In this document: piece after piece, positions 6,655 to 15,331 of the stretch
Layout: the number at the start of each line of letters is the position of its first letter
Numbering within the stretch: position 1 is the stretch's first letter
Assembly (NCBI GenBank): GCA_035550595.1
Contig: DASZOV010000066.1
Location: 1 to 26,768, forward strand
Origin: CALFMR01 sp035550595
Lineage (GTDB): Bacteria > Acidobacteriota > Vicinamibacteria > Vicinamibacterales > SCN-69-37
Direction: 5' to 3'
Length of the DNA stretch: 26,768 nt
Notes under the pieces: generated by a model
What the model saw: the letters and a program-made list of their open reading frames with translations, nothing else
Databases searched by the model: none
What the model was told of the DNA's origin: nothing
Translations under genes and position numbers: made by a program

Positions 6655-6989
6655 TGTCAGACGCTTCCCTCACGCTCGTCAAAGGCACCGTCGATCTCCT
6701 GCTGCTCCGCACGCTGGCGCTCGGACCGCTGCACGGCGTCGCCATCGCCGACCGCGTCCTCCAGATGACGCGCGGAACGTTTCACATCAAGGCGGGCTCT
6801 CTCTTCCCGGCTCTTCACCGCCTCGAACACCAGGGATGGATCAAGGGCGCGTGGACCGTCTCGGACGACGGACGTCGCGTGAAGTCGTACGCGCTGACCG
6901 CGGCCGGCCGCCGGCAACTCGACCGCGAAACCGCGGAATGGCGGCGCGTCGTCGACGCCATGAGTCTCGTGCTCGACGCGAAGGGATGA
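6654..6989 (+). CDS. PadR family transcriptional regulator
   Basis: A 111-residue PadR-type winged-helix repressor. The N-terminal part LVKGTVDLLLLRTLALGPLHGVAIADRV is helix 1-2. The recognition region and wing are GTFHIKAGSLFPALHRLEHQGWIKGAWTVSDDGRRVKSYALTAAGRRQL, and a C-terminal dimerisation helix runs about 85-108. PadR proteins sense small molecules, often toxic ones, and repress an adjacent transporter. The permease gene begins 1 nt after the stop codon, so the two are translationally coupled. The operator palindrome overlaps the start codon. Confidence 0.92.
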   Translation: MSDASLTLVKGTVDLLLLRTLALGPLHGVAIADRVLQMTRGTFHIKAGSLFPALHRLEHQGWIKGAWTVSDDGRRVKSYALTAAGRRQLDRETAEWRRVVDAMSLVLDAKG

Positions 6990-6990
6990 C

Positions 6991-9666
6991 ATGGCGTCGC
7001 CGCGCGAACTGCCAAGCAGATGGTGGCGCCACCTCATGGCGCGGGTACGTGGCTTCGGCCGTGCACCCTCCGACAGGGATCTCGACGACGAGGTCCGCGC
7101 CTTCGCCGATGAGCTCGCCGCCCGGAGACGCACGCAAGGGTTGACGCCAGACGAAGCGACACGCGCCGCACGGATCGAGATCGGCAGCGTCGAGAACGTG
7201 AAAGAAGAAATGCGGCACGCCAATCCGGCGTACGCGATCACCACGTTCGGCCGCGACCTCGCCGCGGGCACGCGCGCCGTGACGCGCTCGCCCGGCTTCG
7301 CCGCAGTCGTCATCACCACGCTGGCGCTCGGTGTCGGCTCTACGGTGATGGTCTTCAGCGCGATGCACGCCGTGGTCTGGCGACCGCTGCCCTACCCGAA
7401 CGCCGACCGCCTCGTCGTCATCGACTCGTCATTCGGCCCAGTCGTGGATGCCGGGCTGGCCCCGGCTGAAGTGCGTGAGCTGCAGCGAGTGAGTCGTACG
7501 CTGCGGCACGTGGGAACGGCGAACGGCGCGGAAGCGTTCATCGAAATCGGTGACGACATGGAGCGCGTGGCTTCGGCCAGCGTCACCGACGACGTCCTCG
7601 CGCTCCTGGGTGCAGCGCCGCCGGCGATGGGCCGTCTCCTCTCGTCTTCGGCCGACCTTGCGGGCGGACGCGTCACGGGTGTCGTCATCAGCGACCGATT
7701 GTGGCGGCGGCTATTTCACGCGAACGCCGGCGTCATCGGCGAGCACGTGAACATCAACAACCTCGACGTGGAAATCGTCGGCGTCCTGCCGGCCGGACTG
7801 CGTGCTTGGCTCCCGGCTTCTGCAGGCGTCGAGCCCGACGTGGACGTCTGGTTTCCGGCCGCTCTGGACGCCGACTGGCGCAGTCACGGCGCGCCGGCTA
7901 TTGCGGAGCTCGCCTCGGGCGTCAGCCTCACGCAGAGCCAGGCCGAGCTCGACGGCATCGCTGCGCGTTGGCTCACCGAGCATGCCTCGCTCTATGCCGA
8001 CGCCATCGGCCCGCTTGCGCTGCACGTGCGCCCGCTCCGCGACGCGGTCGCCGCGCCCGCGCGGCACGGCCTCTGGGTGCTCGCCCTGTCGGTCGTGTTC
8101 GTGCTCGTCATCGGCTGCGCGAACATCGCCAATCTTCTGCTGGCGCGGACCACGGCACGAGAGCGCGAGGTCGCAATCCGCCTCGCGCTCGGCGGCACGC
8201 GCGTGCGGATCGTCCGTCAGCTCGTCACCGAACATCTCGTCCTGGCGATGGGCGGCAGCGTTCTCGGCCTGCTTCTCGCGCGCGCCGGCATCGGCTGGAT
8301 CGACTGGCTGCGACCGGGGAACCTTCCGCGTCAGGCGGACATCGCGATCGACCTGTGGTCGATCGCTGTCGCGTTCCTGTTGGCGATTGCCGCCGTCGTC
8401 TGCTGCAGTCTCGTCCCGGCGCTTCGGGCCGTTCGCGCGAGCGACACCGCGACCGGCGGACTGACGTCCACACGCGCCACCGTCTCGGCACGTGGCAACC
8501 GCCGACTGCAACGGCTCCTCGTCGTCGCCGAGATCGCGCTCTCGATCGCGCCGCTCTTTGCCGCCGGGCTCATGCTGCACACGTTCGTGAACCAGATGCA
8601 GGCGCCGCTCGGGTTCGATCCGTCGCATGTCGTCACGGCGAAAGTCGGGATGAGCTGGCGTCGCTATCCCGATGCCGCGTCGCGGTGGGGTGCATATCGC
8701 GAGGTCCTGCGCGCCATTCGTGCCGTTCCTGGTGTCGACGCCGTGAGCGGCGTCCGGCCGCTGCCATTCGAGCCACCTGCCGTGTGGCGATTCCGCCGGC
8801 CCGAAGATCTGATGGCGATCGCCGCCACCCAACAGTCCGTGTTGCCGGGCTACCTCGGTGTCACGCGTACGCCGCTCGTCGCGGGCCGTGACTTCACGGA
8901 CGACGACATCACCTTCGCGCGTGACGTGGCCATCGTCGACGAGACGTTCGCGCGAACGATGTGGGACGGTCCGGCCATCGGCCGTCACTTCCTCGCGGGA
9001 CCGCGCACGCTCGAAGTCGTTGGCGTCACGCGTCATGTCCGCCTCACGCGTGTGCTCGACGCCGCTCGCACGAACGTTCGCGACGAGGCCATGCCGCACG
9101 TGTTCGTGCCGTATCCCGTCCGGCCGATCGAGATGGCCTTCGTGATCCGCACGGGAACCGGCGCGGCAGACGTCGGCCCTGCCGTCAAACGAGCCGTAGA
9201 GGGCCTTCACCTCACGCGTGCGGTGTACGACATCCGGCCGCTCTCGGCGTACGTCGACGCGTCGATGCAGGACACGCGTTTCACGATGCTCGTGCTGGCG
9301 GCGTTTGCGACGATGGCGGTGCTGCTCGTGGCCGTGGGCCTCTATGGCACGCTGGCCTATCTCGTCGCGCAACGGACTCCGGAACTTGGCGTCCGCCTCG
9401 CGCTCGGGGCGTCGACGCGGCAGATGGTCGCACTGGTGGCCAAGGAGGGCGCGCTCCTCGCGCTCGCGGGCACCGTGATCGGCGCCTTCGGCGCGCTCGG
9501 CATCTCGCGGGCGCTTCGCACGGCGCTCTACGACGTCGCGCCTGGCGATCCGCTGACGCTCGCGGGGATCGTCGTCGCCGTGGTGGTCATCGCCGGCGTG
9601 GCGACGAGCCGTCCGGCGTGGCAAGCGGCTCATGTCGATCCAAATGTCGCGCTGAAAAACGAATGA
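6991..9666 (+). CDS. ADOP family duplicated ABC permease (MacB/FtsX type)
   Basis: An 891-residue inner-membrane protein. Residues about 10-85 are the cytoplasmic prefix domain (RDLDDEVRAFADELAARRR...). TM1 follows (about 103-128), then a MacB-like periplasmic core, then the first FtsX domain from about residue 360 (ALSVVFVLVIGCANIANLLLA, then REREVAIRLALGGTRVRIVRQL). A second half repeats this plan: a TM at about 508-530, a second periplasmic core, and a second FtsX domain from about 765 (TPELGVRLALGASTRQMVALV). Such duplicated permeases are typical of Acidobacteriota and encode no ATPase of their own; none is present nearby. The substrate is unknown. Coupling to padR suggests inducible export or stress signalling. 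Confidence 0.9.
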   Translation: MASPRELPSRWWRHLMARVRGFGRAPSDRDLDDEVRAFADELAARRRTQGLTPDEATRAARIEIGSVENVKEEMRHANPAYAITTFGRDLAAGTRAVTRSPGFAAVVITTLALGVGSTVMVFSAMHAVVWRPLPYPNADRLVVIDSSFGPVVDAGLAPAEVRELQRVSRTLRHVGTANGAEAFIEIGDDMERVASASVTDDVLALLGAAPPAMGRLLSSSADLAGGRVTGVVISDRLWRRLFHANAGVIGEHVNINNLDVEIVGVLPAGLRAWLPASAGVEPDVDVWFPAALDADWRSHGAPAIAELASGVSLTQSQAELDGIAARWLTEHASLYADAIGPLALHVRPLRDAVAAPARHGLWVLALSVVFVLVIGCANIANLLLARTTAREREVAIRLALGGTRVRIVRQLVTEHLVLAMGGSVLGLLLARAGIGWIDWLRPGNLPRQADIAIDLWSIAVAFLLAIAAVVCCSLVPALRAVRASDTATGGLTSTRATVSARGNRRLQRLLVVAEIALSIAPLFAAGLMLHTFVNQMQAPLGFDPSHVVTAKVGMSWRRYPDAASRWGAYREVLRAIRAVPGVDAVSGVRPLPFEPPAVWRFRRPEDLMAIAATQQSVLPGYLGVTRTPLVAGRDFTDDDITFARDVAIVDETFARTMWDGPAIGRHFLAGPRTLEVVGVTRHVRLTRVLDAARTNVRDEAMPHVFVPYPVRPIEMAFVIRTGTGAADVGPAVKRAVEGLHLTRAVYDIRPLSAYVDASMQDTRFTMLVLAAFATMAVLLVAVGLYGTLAYLVAQRTPELGVRLALGASTRQMVALVAKEGALLALAGTVIGAFGALGISRALRTALYDVAPGDPLTLAGIVVAVVVIAGVATSRPAWQAAHVDPNVALKNE

Positions 9667-9683
9667 GAGCGTGAGGCGTCCGT

Positions 9684-9708
9684 GCTGCCGGAGTGCGCAC
9701 TCGGCGGC
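9684..9708. terminator. Hairpin between convergent operons, probable bidirectional terminator
   Basis: GCTGCC (9684-9689) pairs with GGCGGC (9703-9708), and GAGT with ACTC around a GCGC loop, with a single bulged G at 9690. That gives about 10 base pairs. It lies in the 53-nt gap between the first ADOP gene and the oppositely oriented monooxygenase gene. There is no T tract. Confidence 0.5.
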
Positions 9709-9719
9709 CTGGACTCATC

Positions 9720-10958
9720 TCATCCGTCGAGTGTCGCGCTCGCCTGCTCCTGCACCCGCACGTGCTCCGGCCGAAAGCCGACGCCGATGAGGCGCGCCGG
9801 CAAGCGCTGCAATCGCGGCCAACGCTGCATCCACTTCACGACCGCCGGCACGTCGGGCGTCGTCTCGGCGTTCAGGAGCGGATCGATCACGCGGTTTTGC
9901 GCGGCGACTTGGAGTGCCTGGGTCGCCCAGGTGGGAAACCGACGCCGCCGCTGCACGCGACGCAGATCGGCGAGCGAGAGCGTCCCGCGTCGCAAGGGGT
10001 CAGCCAGAATGTTCGACGCCGCCACGGCGTCCTGAATCGCGAGGTTGATGCCGACGCCGCCGGCCGGTGACATCGCGTGCGACGCGTCGCCAATGCACAA
10101 CAACCCGGGCCGGCACCATTCCTTCAGCCGATTCACCGTCACGGTCAACAGCTTCACGTCGTCGAAACTCGCGATCTCGTCGACGCGATCGCGCCTCGTC
10201 AACTTCGCGACGCGCGCGCGAAAGGCGTCGATGCCCTGACTCTTGACCGCCTCGGCCGTGCCCTTGCGGATGATCATCGCGCACTGCCAGTAGTCGCCGC
10301 GGTCCAGCATGATGATCGCCTGGCCGGCCTCGATGTGGCCGAGGACGAGATGATGCTGGTCCACGCCCACCGAGAGCTTGAACCAGAGCACGTCCATCGG
10401 CGCGCCGAGATCCCGCACCGGGAGCCCTGCCGCGTCGCGCAGACGGGAATCGCGCCCGTCGGCCGCGATGACGAGATCGGCGCGAATCTCGATCGCTCCC
10501 GACGCGCCCGTGCCGACGACGCCGGTGACGCGTTCGCCGTCACGCATCAGGCCGGTCGCCTCGGTGCTCATCATCAACTGAAAGGTTGGCAGGCGCTGCG
10601 CGTGCTCCGCGATGAAGTTCAGGAACTCCCATTGCGGCATGAACGCGACGAACTTGCAGCGCGTCGGCACGTGCGTGAAGTCGGCGAACCGCACTCGAGT
10701 GCTCCCGAGCTCACCCTCGGCGTATTGCACTTCCTGATGAGGCCGTTTCAAGAACTCGGCGAGAAAGCCGAGCTCGGCCATGACCTCGAGCGTGGAGGGA
10801 TGGATCGTGTCGCCGCGGAAATCACGCAGGAAGTCGGCGTGCTTCTCGAGAACGATGACCTCGACGCCGGCACGGGCGACGAGATACCCGGCCATCATCC
10901 CCGCCGGACCACCGCCCGCGACGACGCAGGTCGTCGAGCGCGTCGTCTTCATGTCCAT
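9720..10958 (-). CDS. FAD-dependent monooxygenase (PHBH/UbiH type)
   Basis: A 412-residue flavoprotein of the class A aromatic hydroxylase group. It has an N-terminal Rossmann motif GGGPAGMMAG (Gly15-Gly24), Glu38 for the FAD ribose at the end of strand 2, the DG motif (ADGRDS, Asp167-Gly168) and the GD motif (CIGDASHAMSPAGGVGINLAIQD, Asp291). Such enzymes hydroxylate aromatic or polycyclic substrates using NAD(P)H and O2; some inactivate antibiotics. The substrate cannot be told from sequence. The gene starts 21 nt after the stop of the second ADOP permease and may share its transcript. A TATGAT box 8 nt before the ATG suggests a possible promoter of its own. There is no signal peptide. Confidence 0.88.
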   Translation of the reverse strand: MDMKTTRSTTCVVAGGGPAGMMAGYLVARAGVEVIVLEKHADFLRDFRGDTIHPSTLEVMAELGFLAEFLKRPHQEVQYAEGELGSTRVRFADFTHVPTRCKFVAFMPQWEFLNFIAEHAQRLPTFQLMMSTEATGLMRDGERVTGVVGTGASGAIEIRADLVIAADGRDSRLRDAAGLPVRDLGAPMDVLWFKLSVGVDQHHLVLGHIEAGQAIIMLDRGDYWQCAMIIRKGTAEAVKSQGIDAFRARVAKLTRRDRVDEIASFDDVKLLTVTVNRLKEWCRPGLLCIGDASHAMSPAGGVGINLAIQDAVAASNILADPLRRGTLSLADLRRVQRRRRFPTWATQALQVAAQNRVIDPLLNAETTPDVPAVVKWMQRWPRLQRLPARLIGVGFRPEHVRVQEQASATLDG

Positions 10959-10966
10959 GACACGCG

Positions 10967-10972
10967 ATCATA
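10967..10972 (-). promoter_or_regulatory. -10-like hexamer before the monooxygenase gene
   Basis: On the minus strand TATGAT lies 8 nt before the ATG at 10958. No SD and no clear -35 are seen. It could drive a leaderless transcript separate from the upstream permease. Confidence 0.3.
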
Positions 10973-10979
10973 GCCGCAG

Positions 10980-13622
10980 CTATTCCACGCGCAGGACGGT
11001 GATCGGATCGACGCGCGTCGCGCGGCGTGCGGGCACGTAGGCGGCCATCGCGGCAGCAGCGACGACGGCCATCACCGCGGCGGCGAGCATCCACGGATCG
11101 CGGGCGTCGACGCGGAACAGTTGTGCCTCGGCGAATCGGCGCGCCCAATGCACCGCCACCAGGCCCCCGACAATGCCAGCCGCTACGGGTACGAGCGCCT
11201 GTCGCACGACCAGCGCCACGAGCGCCCGAGGCGCCGCGCCCATCGCGATGCGAATCCCCAATTCCCGCACGCGCGCGGCCACGAGATACGCCACGACGCC
11301 GAAGACGCCGACCATCGTCACGACGAGCGCGAGGCCGGCGAAGCCGCCGAGCACGATCGTCTGCAGACGCGGATTCCGATACGCCGTCTGCTCGGTGACG
11401 ACGTCATCGAGCCAATCCGCGTCCACGCGACTCGTCGGCACGAGTGCGTGGACGTCGGCCTTGATGGCGGCCAGCGTGGCCTCGCTTCGATCGCGGGTTT
11501 GCGCGACGACGGTGAGCAGGCGGGTCGACGCGCCCGGTATGACGTAGACGACTGGCAGTAACCGCCGCTCGTCCTGGACGTCGAGACTCCGTCGGACGTC
11601 GCCCACGACTCCGACGACGTGGAATGTACGACCGCGCCCGTTGTCGAACGTGGCGCCGAGCGGATCGCGCCCGGCAAACATCACTCGCGCGGCGGACGCG
11701 GAGACGACGGCCGCGTCTGGATCACTTCGAAGATCCTTCGGCGCGAACGTGTGGCCGCGTTCCAGCGGCACGCGCATCGTCTCGAAGTAGCCGGGCAACG
11801 CGTGGACGATCGATGCAACCCGCGCGTCGCTGCCCGTGACGTGCGCCGCCTCGTCGGCCATCTGGCCGGAAAGCGGCATCGAGCCGACCGCCGCCGTCGA
11901 GACGACGTCAGACCGCTCGGCAATCGCTGCGGCGATACGGACATAGAACGCCTGGAGATCGACCGTCCCGCGAGGCGGAGACACGCGGACGCGGATCACG
12001 CGCTCGGTCGAGAAACCAAGCGGCACGCGCAGGACATCGACGAACGCGCGCGCCGCGATCACCGCCCCGAAGACAACGACGATGGCCAGCGCGACCTGGA
12101 GGGCCACGAGCGGATGTCCAATCGCACCCGGTGTCCCGCGTCCTTCTCCACGCCGGTGCAAGAGCGTGAAGACGTCGACGCCCGCAGCGCGCCACGCCGG
12201 TACGACGCTGCATGCCAGAGCGGCGCCGACACCGATCGCCACCGACCAGACGATGACGCGGCCGTCGACGCCGACGGGCGCGTTGCCGTAGGCGATCGGT
12301 GGAATCTGACGGACCAGGGCGTCGAACGACATCCAGGTCGCGAGCACCGCGAGACCCGCCGCGGCGATACCCAGGAACAATCCCTCGAAGAGCATGGGAC
12401 GGACGAGTCGTGTGCGACTCGCGCCAAGCGCGAGTCGGACGGCGAGGCTGGCGCGATCGCGCCGTGCGCGCACGAGCAGCATGTTGGCGACGTTCGCGCA
12501 GCCGATGACGAGGATGAGCCCGGCGGCGACGAGTAGATAGCGCAAGATTGGCTGGCCGACGGGATACAGCAGGTCGCGGATGTTCTCGAGCACGGGCCGA
12601 GAGGTCGCCAATCCCGGCGTGTGCGTCAGGACGGGTGCCGTCGCGGCCTCGATCGCGGCTTGCGCTTGTTCACGGCTGACGCCCGGCGCCAGTCGCATGA
12701 TCGGACGGAACGTGCCGCCGCGCGCGTCGGGTGCAACAGGCGGCAGAAGCGTCACGATGTCCGGTCGGCCCGGTGCGAGAAGGGTCGGAAAGAACATCGC
12801 TGGCGGCAGAATGCCGACGACGTCGAACGTCGAGTTGCCGATAGTGACGCTGCGGCCGACGATCGCCTCGTCGCCGCCGAATCGCTGCTGCCACGCGTGA
12901 TAAGACAGCATGGCGACACGGCCCTCGCGTCCGGCATCGCGGGCGTCGATCAGACGGCCACGCGCGGGCGCCACGCCCAACGCCTGCAGGTACGAGTCGC
13001 TGACCGCGACGGTCGGCACCGGTTCCGGCCCATCAGGCCCGGTCACAGCAACCTGCGGGCCGCTGTCGATCAGACCCATCCGGGCGAGCGCGGCGTCGGC
13101 GGTGTCGATCGCAGCGGTTACCGCGTAGGGGATCAATGTCGAGCGCTGGCCCGTCGATCGATTTTCCATCTGCAGCGCAAAGACACGATCGGGATCGGCG
13201 TACGGCAGTGGCCGGAAGAGCACGGCATCGGCGACGCCGAGAATGGCAGTGTTGGCGCCAATCGCCAGCGTCAGCGTGACGAGCGCTGCCAGCGTGACAC
13301 GCGGCGATCCCCACAGCCGCCTCCACGCCCATCGCCCATCGTCGAACACGGCCGCCAACCAGCTCGCCGATGGCTCGGGCGGACGCGGCGCTGGACGGAG
13401 CGGTTGCCGGAATCTCGTCACGTCGGCTGCGAACGCGTCGAACGCTTCGAGCTCAGCCAGCGCCTGCGTCGCGGCTTCCGCCTTTGTGGCGCCGAGCGCG
13501 AGCGCGTCGCGGTAGCGGTCCTCGAGGTGCTGGACGAATTCGTCGACGACCTCGGCTTCCGTGGCCGGATCGAGGCCACGGCCGGCGGCGCGTTCGGAGA
13601 CGTGGGATCGCCAGTCAGGCAT
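10980..13622 (-). CDS. ADOP family duplicated ABC permease (second copy)
   Basis: An 880-residue inner-membrane protein with the same plan as the first ADOP permease but clearly diverged. The prefix domain (about 1-70, PATEAEVVDEFVQHLEDRYRDAL) is followed by TM1 (about 108-130, TLAALVTLTLAIGANTAILGVADAVLF) and a periplasmic core. The first FtsX domain starts at about 354 (LILVIGCANVANMLLVRARRDRASLAVRLALGASRTRLVRPM). The second half has a TM at about 505-530, a core, and the last FtsX domain from about 755 (VRELGIRIAMGAAPRALVALVV). Its ATG overlaps the end of padR by 8 nt (coupled). No ATPase is encoded nearby. The substrate is unknown. Confidence 0.9.
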   Translation of the reverse strand: MPDWRSHVSERAAGRGLDPATEAEVVDEFVQHLEDRYRDALALGATKAEAATQALAELEAFDAFAADVTRFRQPLRPAPRPPEPSASWLAAVFDDGRWAWRRLWGSPRVTLAALVTLTLAIGANTAILGVADAVLFRPLPYADPDRVFALQMENRSTGQRSTLIPYAVTAAIDTADAALARMGLIDSGPQVAVTGPDGPEPVPTVAVSDSYLQALGVAPARGRLIDARDAGREGRVAMLSYHAWQQRFGGDEAIVGRSVTIGNSTFDVVGILPPAMFFPTLLAPGRPDIVTLLPPVAPDARGGTFRPIMRLAPGVSREQAQAAIEAATAPVLTHTPGLATSRPVLENIRDLLYPVGQPILRYLLVAAGLILVIGCANVANMLLVRARRDRASLAVRLALGASRTRLVRPMLFEGLFLGIAAAGLAVLATWMSFDALVRQIPPIAYGNAPVGVDGRVIVWSVAIGVGAALACSVVPAWRAAGVDVFTLLHRRGEGRGTPGAIGHPLVALQVALAIVVVFGAVIAARAFVDVLRVPLGFSTERVIRVRVSPPRGTVDLQAFYVRIAAAIAERSDVVSTAAVGSMPLSGQMADEAAHVTGSDARVASIVHALPGYFETMRVPLERGHTFAPKDLRSDPDAAVVSASAARVMFAGRDPLGATFDNGRGRTFHVVGVVGDVRRSLDVQDERRLLPVVYVIPGASTRLLTVVAQTRDRSEATLAAIKADVHALVPTSRVDADWLDDVVTEQTAYRNPRLQTIVLGGFAGLALVVTMVGVFGVVAYLVAARVRELGIRIAMGAAPRALVALVVRQALVPVAAGIVGGLVAVHWARRFAEAQLFRVDARDPWMLAAAVMAVVAAAAMAAYVPARRATRVDPITVLRVE

Positions 13623-13959
13623 GTTCGACTCCCGCGACGCGATTGATGGCGCGGACGAACGCCTTCCAGCCGCTGCGCCGCGCCGCGAGGGCCTTGCGGC
13701 CGGCGGGCGTCAGCGCATAGAGCCGGCGCCGCCGCGTGCCTGCCTTCTCGGTCCAGCGTCCGGCAATCCAGCCACGGCGCTCGAGCCGGTACAGCAGCGG
13801 ATAGAGCGACGCCGCATGGAAGTGCAGCGCCCCCTCCGATCGCTCCTCGATGGCGCGCGCGATGTCGTACCCATGGCGGGCACGCGTCTCGATGATCGAC
13901 AGGATGAGCAGCTCGGCGCTGCCCTTCTTCAGCTCGCGCGTGTCTGCCGTGACTGGCAT
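13615..13959 (-). CDS. PadR family transcriptional regulator (second copy)
   Basis: A 114-residue winged-helix regulator: LKKGSAELLILSIIETRARHGYDIARAIEERS, then LHFHAASLYPLLYRLERRGWIAGRWTEKAGTRRRRLYALTPAGRKAL, then a C-terminal helix. The start is set at the ATG at 13959; an ATG at 13974 is in frame but would lie within the operator and the -10 region. The stop overlaps the permease start by 8 nt. The protein is only distantly similar to the first PadR, so the two cassettes probably respond to different signals. Confidence 0.9.
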   Translation of the reverse strand: MPVTADTRELKKGSAELLILSIIETRARHGYDIARAIEERSEGALHFHAASLYPLLYRLERRGWIAGRWTEKAGTRRRRLYALTPAGRKALAARRSGWKAFVRAINRVAGVEHA

Positions 13960-13978
13960 ATGTGTGACTACCATACAT
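13960..13978 (-). promoter_or_regulatory. Probable PadR operator of the second cassette
   Basis: An imperfect dyad, ATGTGTG-ACTAC-CATACAT on the plus strand (7-bp arms, one mismatch), directly abuts the padR start codon. On the minus strand a TATGGT -10-like box lies inside it, with TTGCGG 18 nt further upstream. The arrangement mirrors that of the first cassette. Confidence 0.5.
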
Positions 13979-14020
13979 TCGGGCAGACGGCGGCCGCAAG
14001 CCGGACGGCTCCAGCGTGGC

Positions 14021-14929
14021 CTATCGCTCGCTTGCCGGTGCGGGATGGATATCGGGATCGATCGCGTGCGCGAGGATTTCGAGGCTGTCCACCAGGCGCG
14101 GCCCTGGCCGGCTGAAGTACTGCGATCCGTCGACAACGGTCACGCGCCCGTCGCGCACCGCCGGCAGCGACGTCCAGCCCGGTACGCGATCGAGTGCCTC
14201 GACGTCACACATCGTGCGCTCGACCGTGAAGCCACAACACGCGATGACGACAACCTCGGGCTGCCAGACGATCACGTCGTGCCAGCTCAGCCGGCGCGAT
14301 CGCTCGCCCTCGCGGCCGAGCCCCTCGACGCCGCCGGCGAGCCGCACGAGCGCCGGATTCCAGTGTCCGCACGAAAACGGCGGATCGAGCCACTCGAGCA
14401 GCGCGACGCGCGGACGCTCGCTCGCCGCTCGTCCCACGCGTGCGCGGTCGACGACCGCGTCGACACGCGCGCGCAGACGGCCGACGACGTCGACCGCATG
14501 AGAAGCGACGCCAGCCACATCAGCCACCTGGTGAATGGCGTCGAACACGTCCGTCAACGTCTGCGGCTCGAGGTTGACGACGGTCGGGCGGCCAGGGAGC
14601 CGGCACGCGGCCTCGCGAACCTCGGCGTCGGCCACGGCGCACACGTCACAGAGCGCCTGCGTGACGATGAGATCGGGACGAAGCGCATCGAGGACGTCGA
14701 GGTCGAGCATGTACAACGCCTGGCTCGTCGCCAGTCGCTCACGCACGAGTGCGTCGATCGTCGCGCTCGACGCCTCCGTCGGAATGAGCGTCCGCGTAAC
14801 CTTCGGCAGCCCGCGCACGATTGGGGGATAGTCGCACTCGTGCGTCACGCCGACGAGCTGCGACTCGAGGCCGAGCGCGCAGACGATCTCGGTGGCGCTC
14901 GGCAGCAGGGAGACGATGCGCGGAGGCAT
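14021..14929 (-). CDS. Cobalamin-binding protein (BtuF-like, cytoplasmic form)
   Basis: A 302-residue protein of the helical-backbone metal-receptor (periplasmic-binding, COG0614-type) superfamily. The N-terminus is IVSLLPSATEIVCALGLESQLVGVTHECDYP, typical of the group annotated as cobalamin-binding. Later motifs are PDLIVTQALCDVCAV, SCGHWNPALVRLAGG, WQPEVVVIACCGF and the C-terminal YFSRPGPRLVDSLEILAHAI. Two lobes are joined by a long helix at about 140-160. There is no signal peptide or lipobox, unlike transporter-linked BtuF, so it probably acts in the cytoplasm. No permease or ATPase genes are adjacent. Corrinoid binding is inferred from the family only. Confidence 0.78.
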   Translation of the reverse strand: MPPRIVSLLPSATEIVCALGLESQLVGVTHECDYPPIVRGLPKVTRTLIPTEASSATIDALVRERLATSQALYMLDLDVLDALRPDLIVTQALCDVCAVADAEVREAACRLPGRPTVVNLEPQTLTDVFDAIHQVADVAGVASHAVDVVGRLRARVDAVVDRARVGRAASERPRVALLEWLDPPFSCGHWNPALVRLAGGVEGLGREGERSRRLSWHDVIVWQPEVVVIACCGFTVERTMCDVEALDRVPGWTSLPAVRDGRVTVVDGSQYFSRPGPRLVDSLEILAHAIDPDIHPAPASER

Positions 14930-15008
14930 GGCGGTCCGCCGAGTGTCTCACAGCGCAGGATCGTGGCGAGTGTGTCCCGGCGACATCGCGTGTGCCGGAG
15001 GGAGACGC

Positions 15009-15037
15009 TTGACGCCAACGCCGGAGTGTCCTACATT
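15009..15037 (+). promoter_or_regulatory. Promoter of the RHH/PIN toxin-antitoxin operon
   Basis: TTGACG (15009-15014), a 17-nt spacer and TACATT (15032-15037). The -10 overlaps the operator palindrome, as expected for an autorepressed toxin-antitoxin operon. Confidence 0.7.
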
Positions 15038-15049
15038 CTCGTAGGACAC
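15026..15049 (+). promoter_or_regulatory. Operator of the toxin-antitoxin operon
   Basis: A perfect inverted repeat, GTGTCCTAC (15026-15034) and GTAGGACAC (15041-15049), has a 6-nt spacer and ends 6 nt before the antitoxin ATG. It is a fitting site for a ribbon-helix-helix dimer pair. Confidence 0.75.
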
Positions 15050-15055
15050 AACACC

Positions 15056-15331
15056 ATGCCGTTCAGCCTCCGCCTCGATTCCAGAACCGAGGGCAAGATT
15101 CGTCGCATCGCGCGGACGACGGGCCTCTCGAAGTCGGCCGTCGTCCGTGAGGCCGTCGAGCAGTACGGGAACGCGCCGAAGCCTGCTGCGGCCGCGGGTG
15201 AGACCGCCCTCGATCGCCTGCGGGCCGTCGTCGGCCTCGTCGACACGGGAGGCGTCGAGCTCTCCACGGACACGCACGCGAAGTATCGTGCGAGTCTCGC
15301 CGCGAAGGTCCGTGACCGACGTCCTCGTTGA
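15056..15331 (+). CDS. Ribbon-helix-helix antitoxin
   Basis: A 91-residue protein whose first 45 residues form an RHH (CopG/Arc type) DNA-binding domain: strand PFSLRLDSRTEGKIRRIAR, then the turn TTGLSKSAVVREAVEQYG. The C-terminal part (ALDRLRAVVGLVDTGGVELSTDTHAKYRASLAAKVRDRR) would wrap the toxin. It is encoded directly before a PIN-domain toxin and overlaps it by 20 nt. The perfect palindrome over its promoter supports autorepression by the antitoxin or the complex. Confidence 0.88.
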   Translation: MPFSLRLDSRTEGKIRRIARTTGLSKSAVVREAVEQYGNAPKPAAAAGETALDRLRAVVGLVDTGGVELSTDTHAKYRASLAAKVRDRRPR

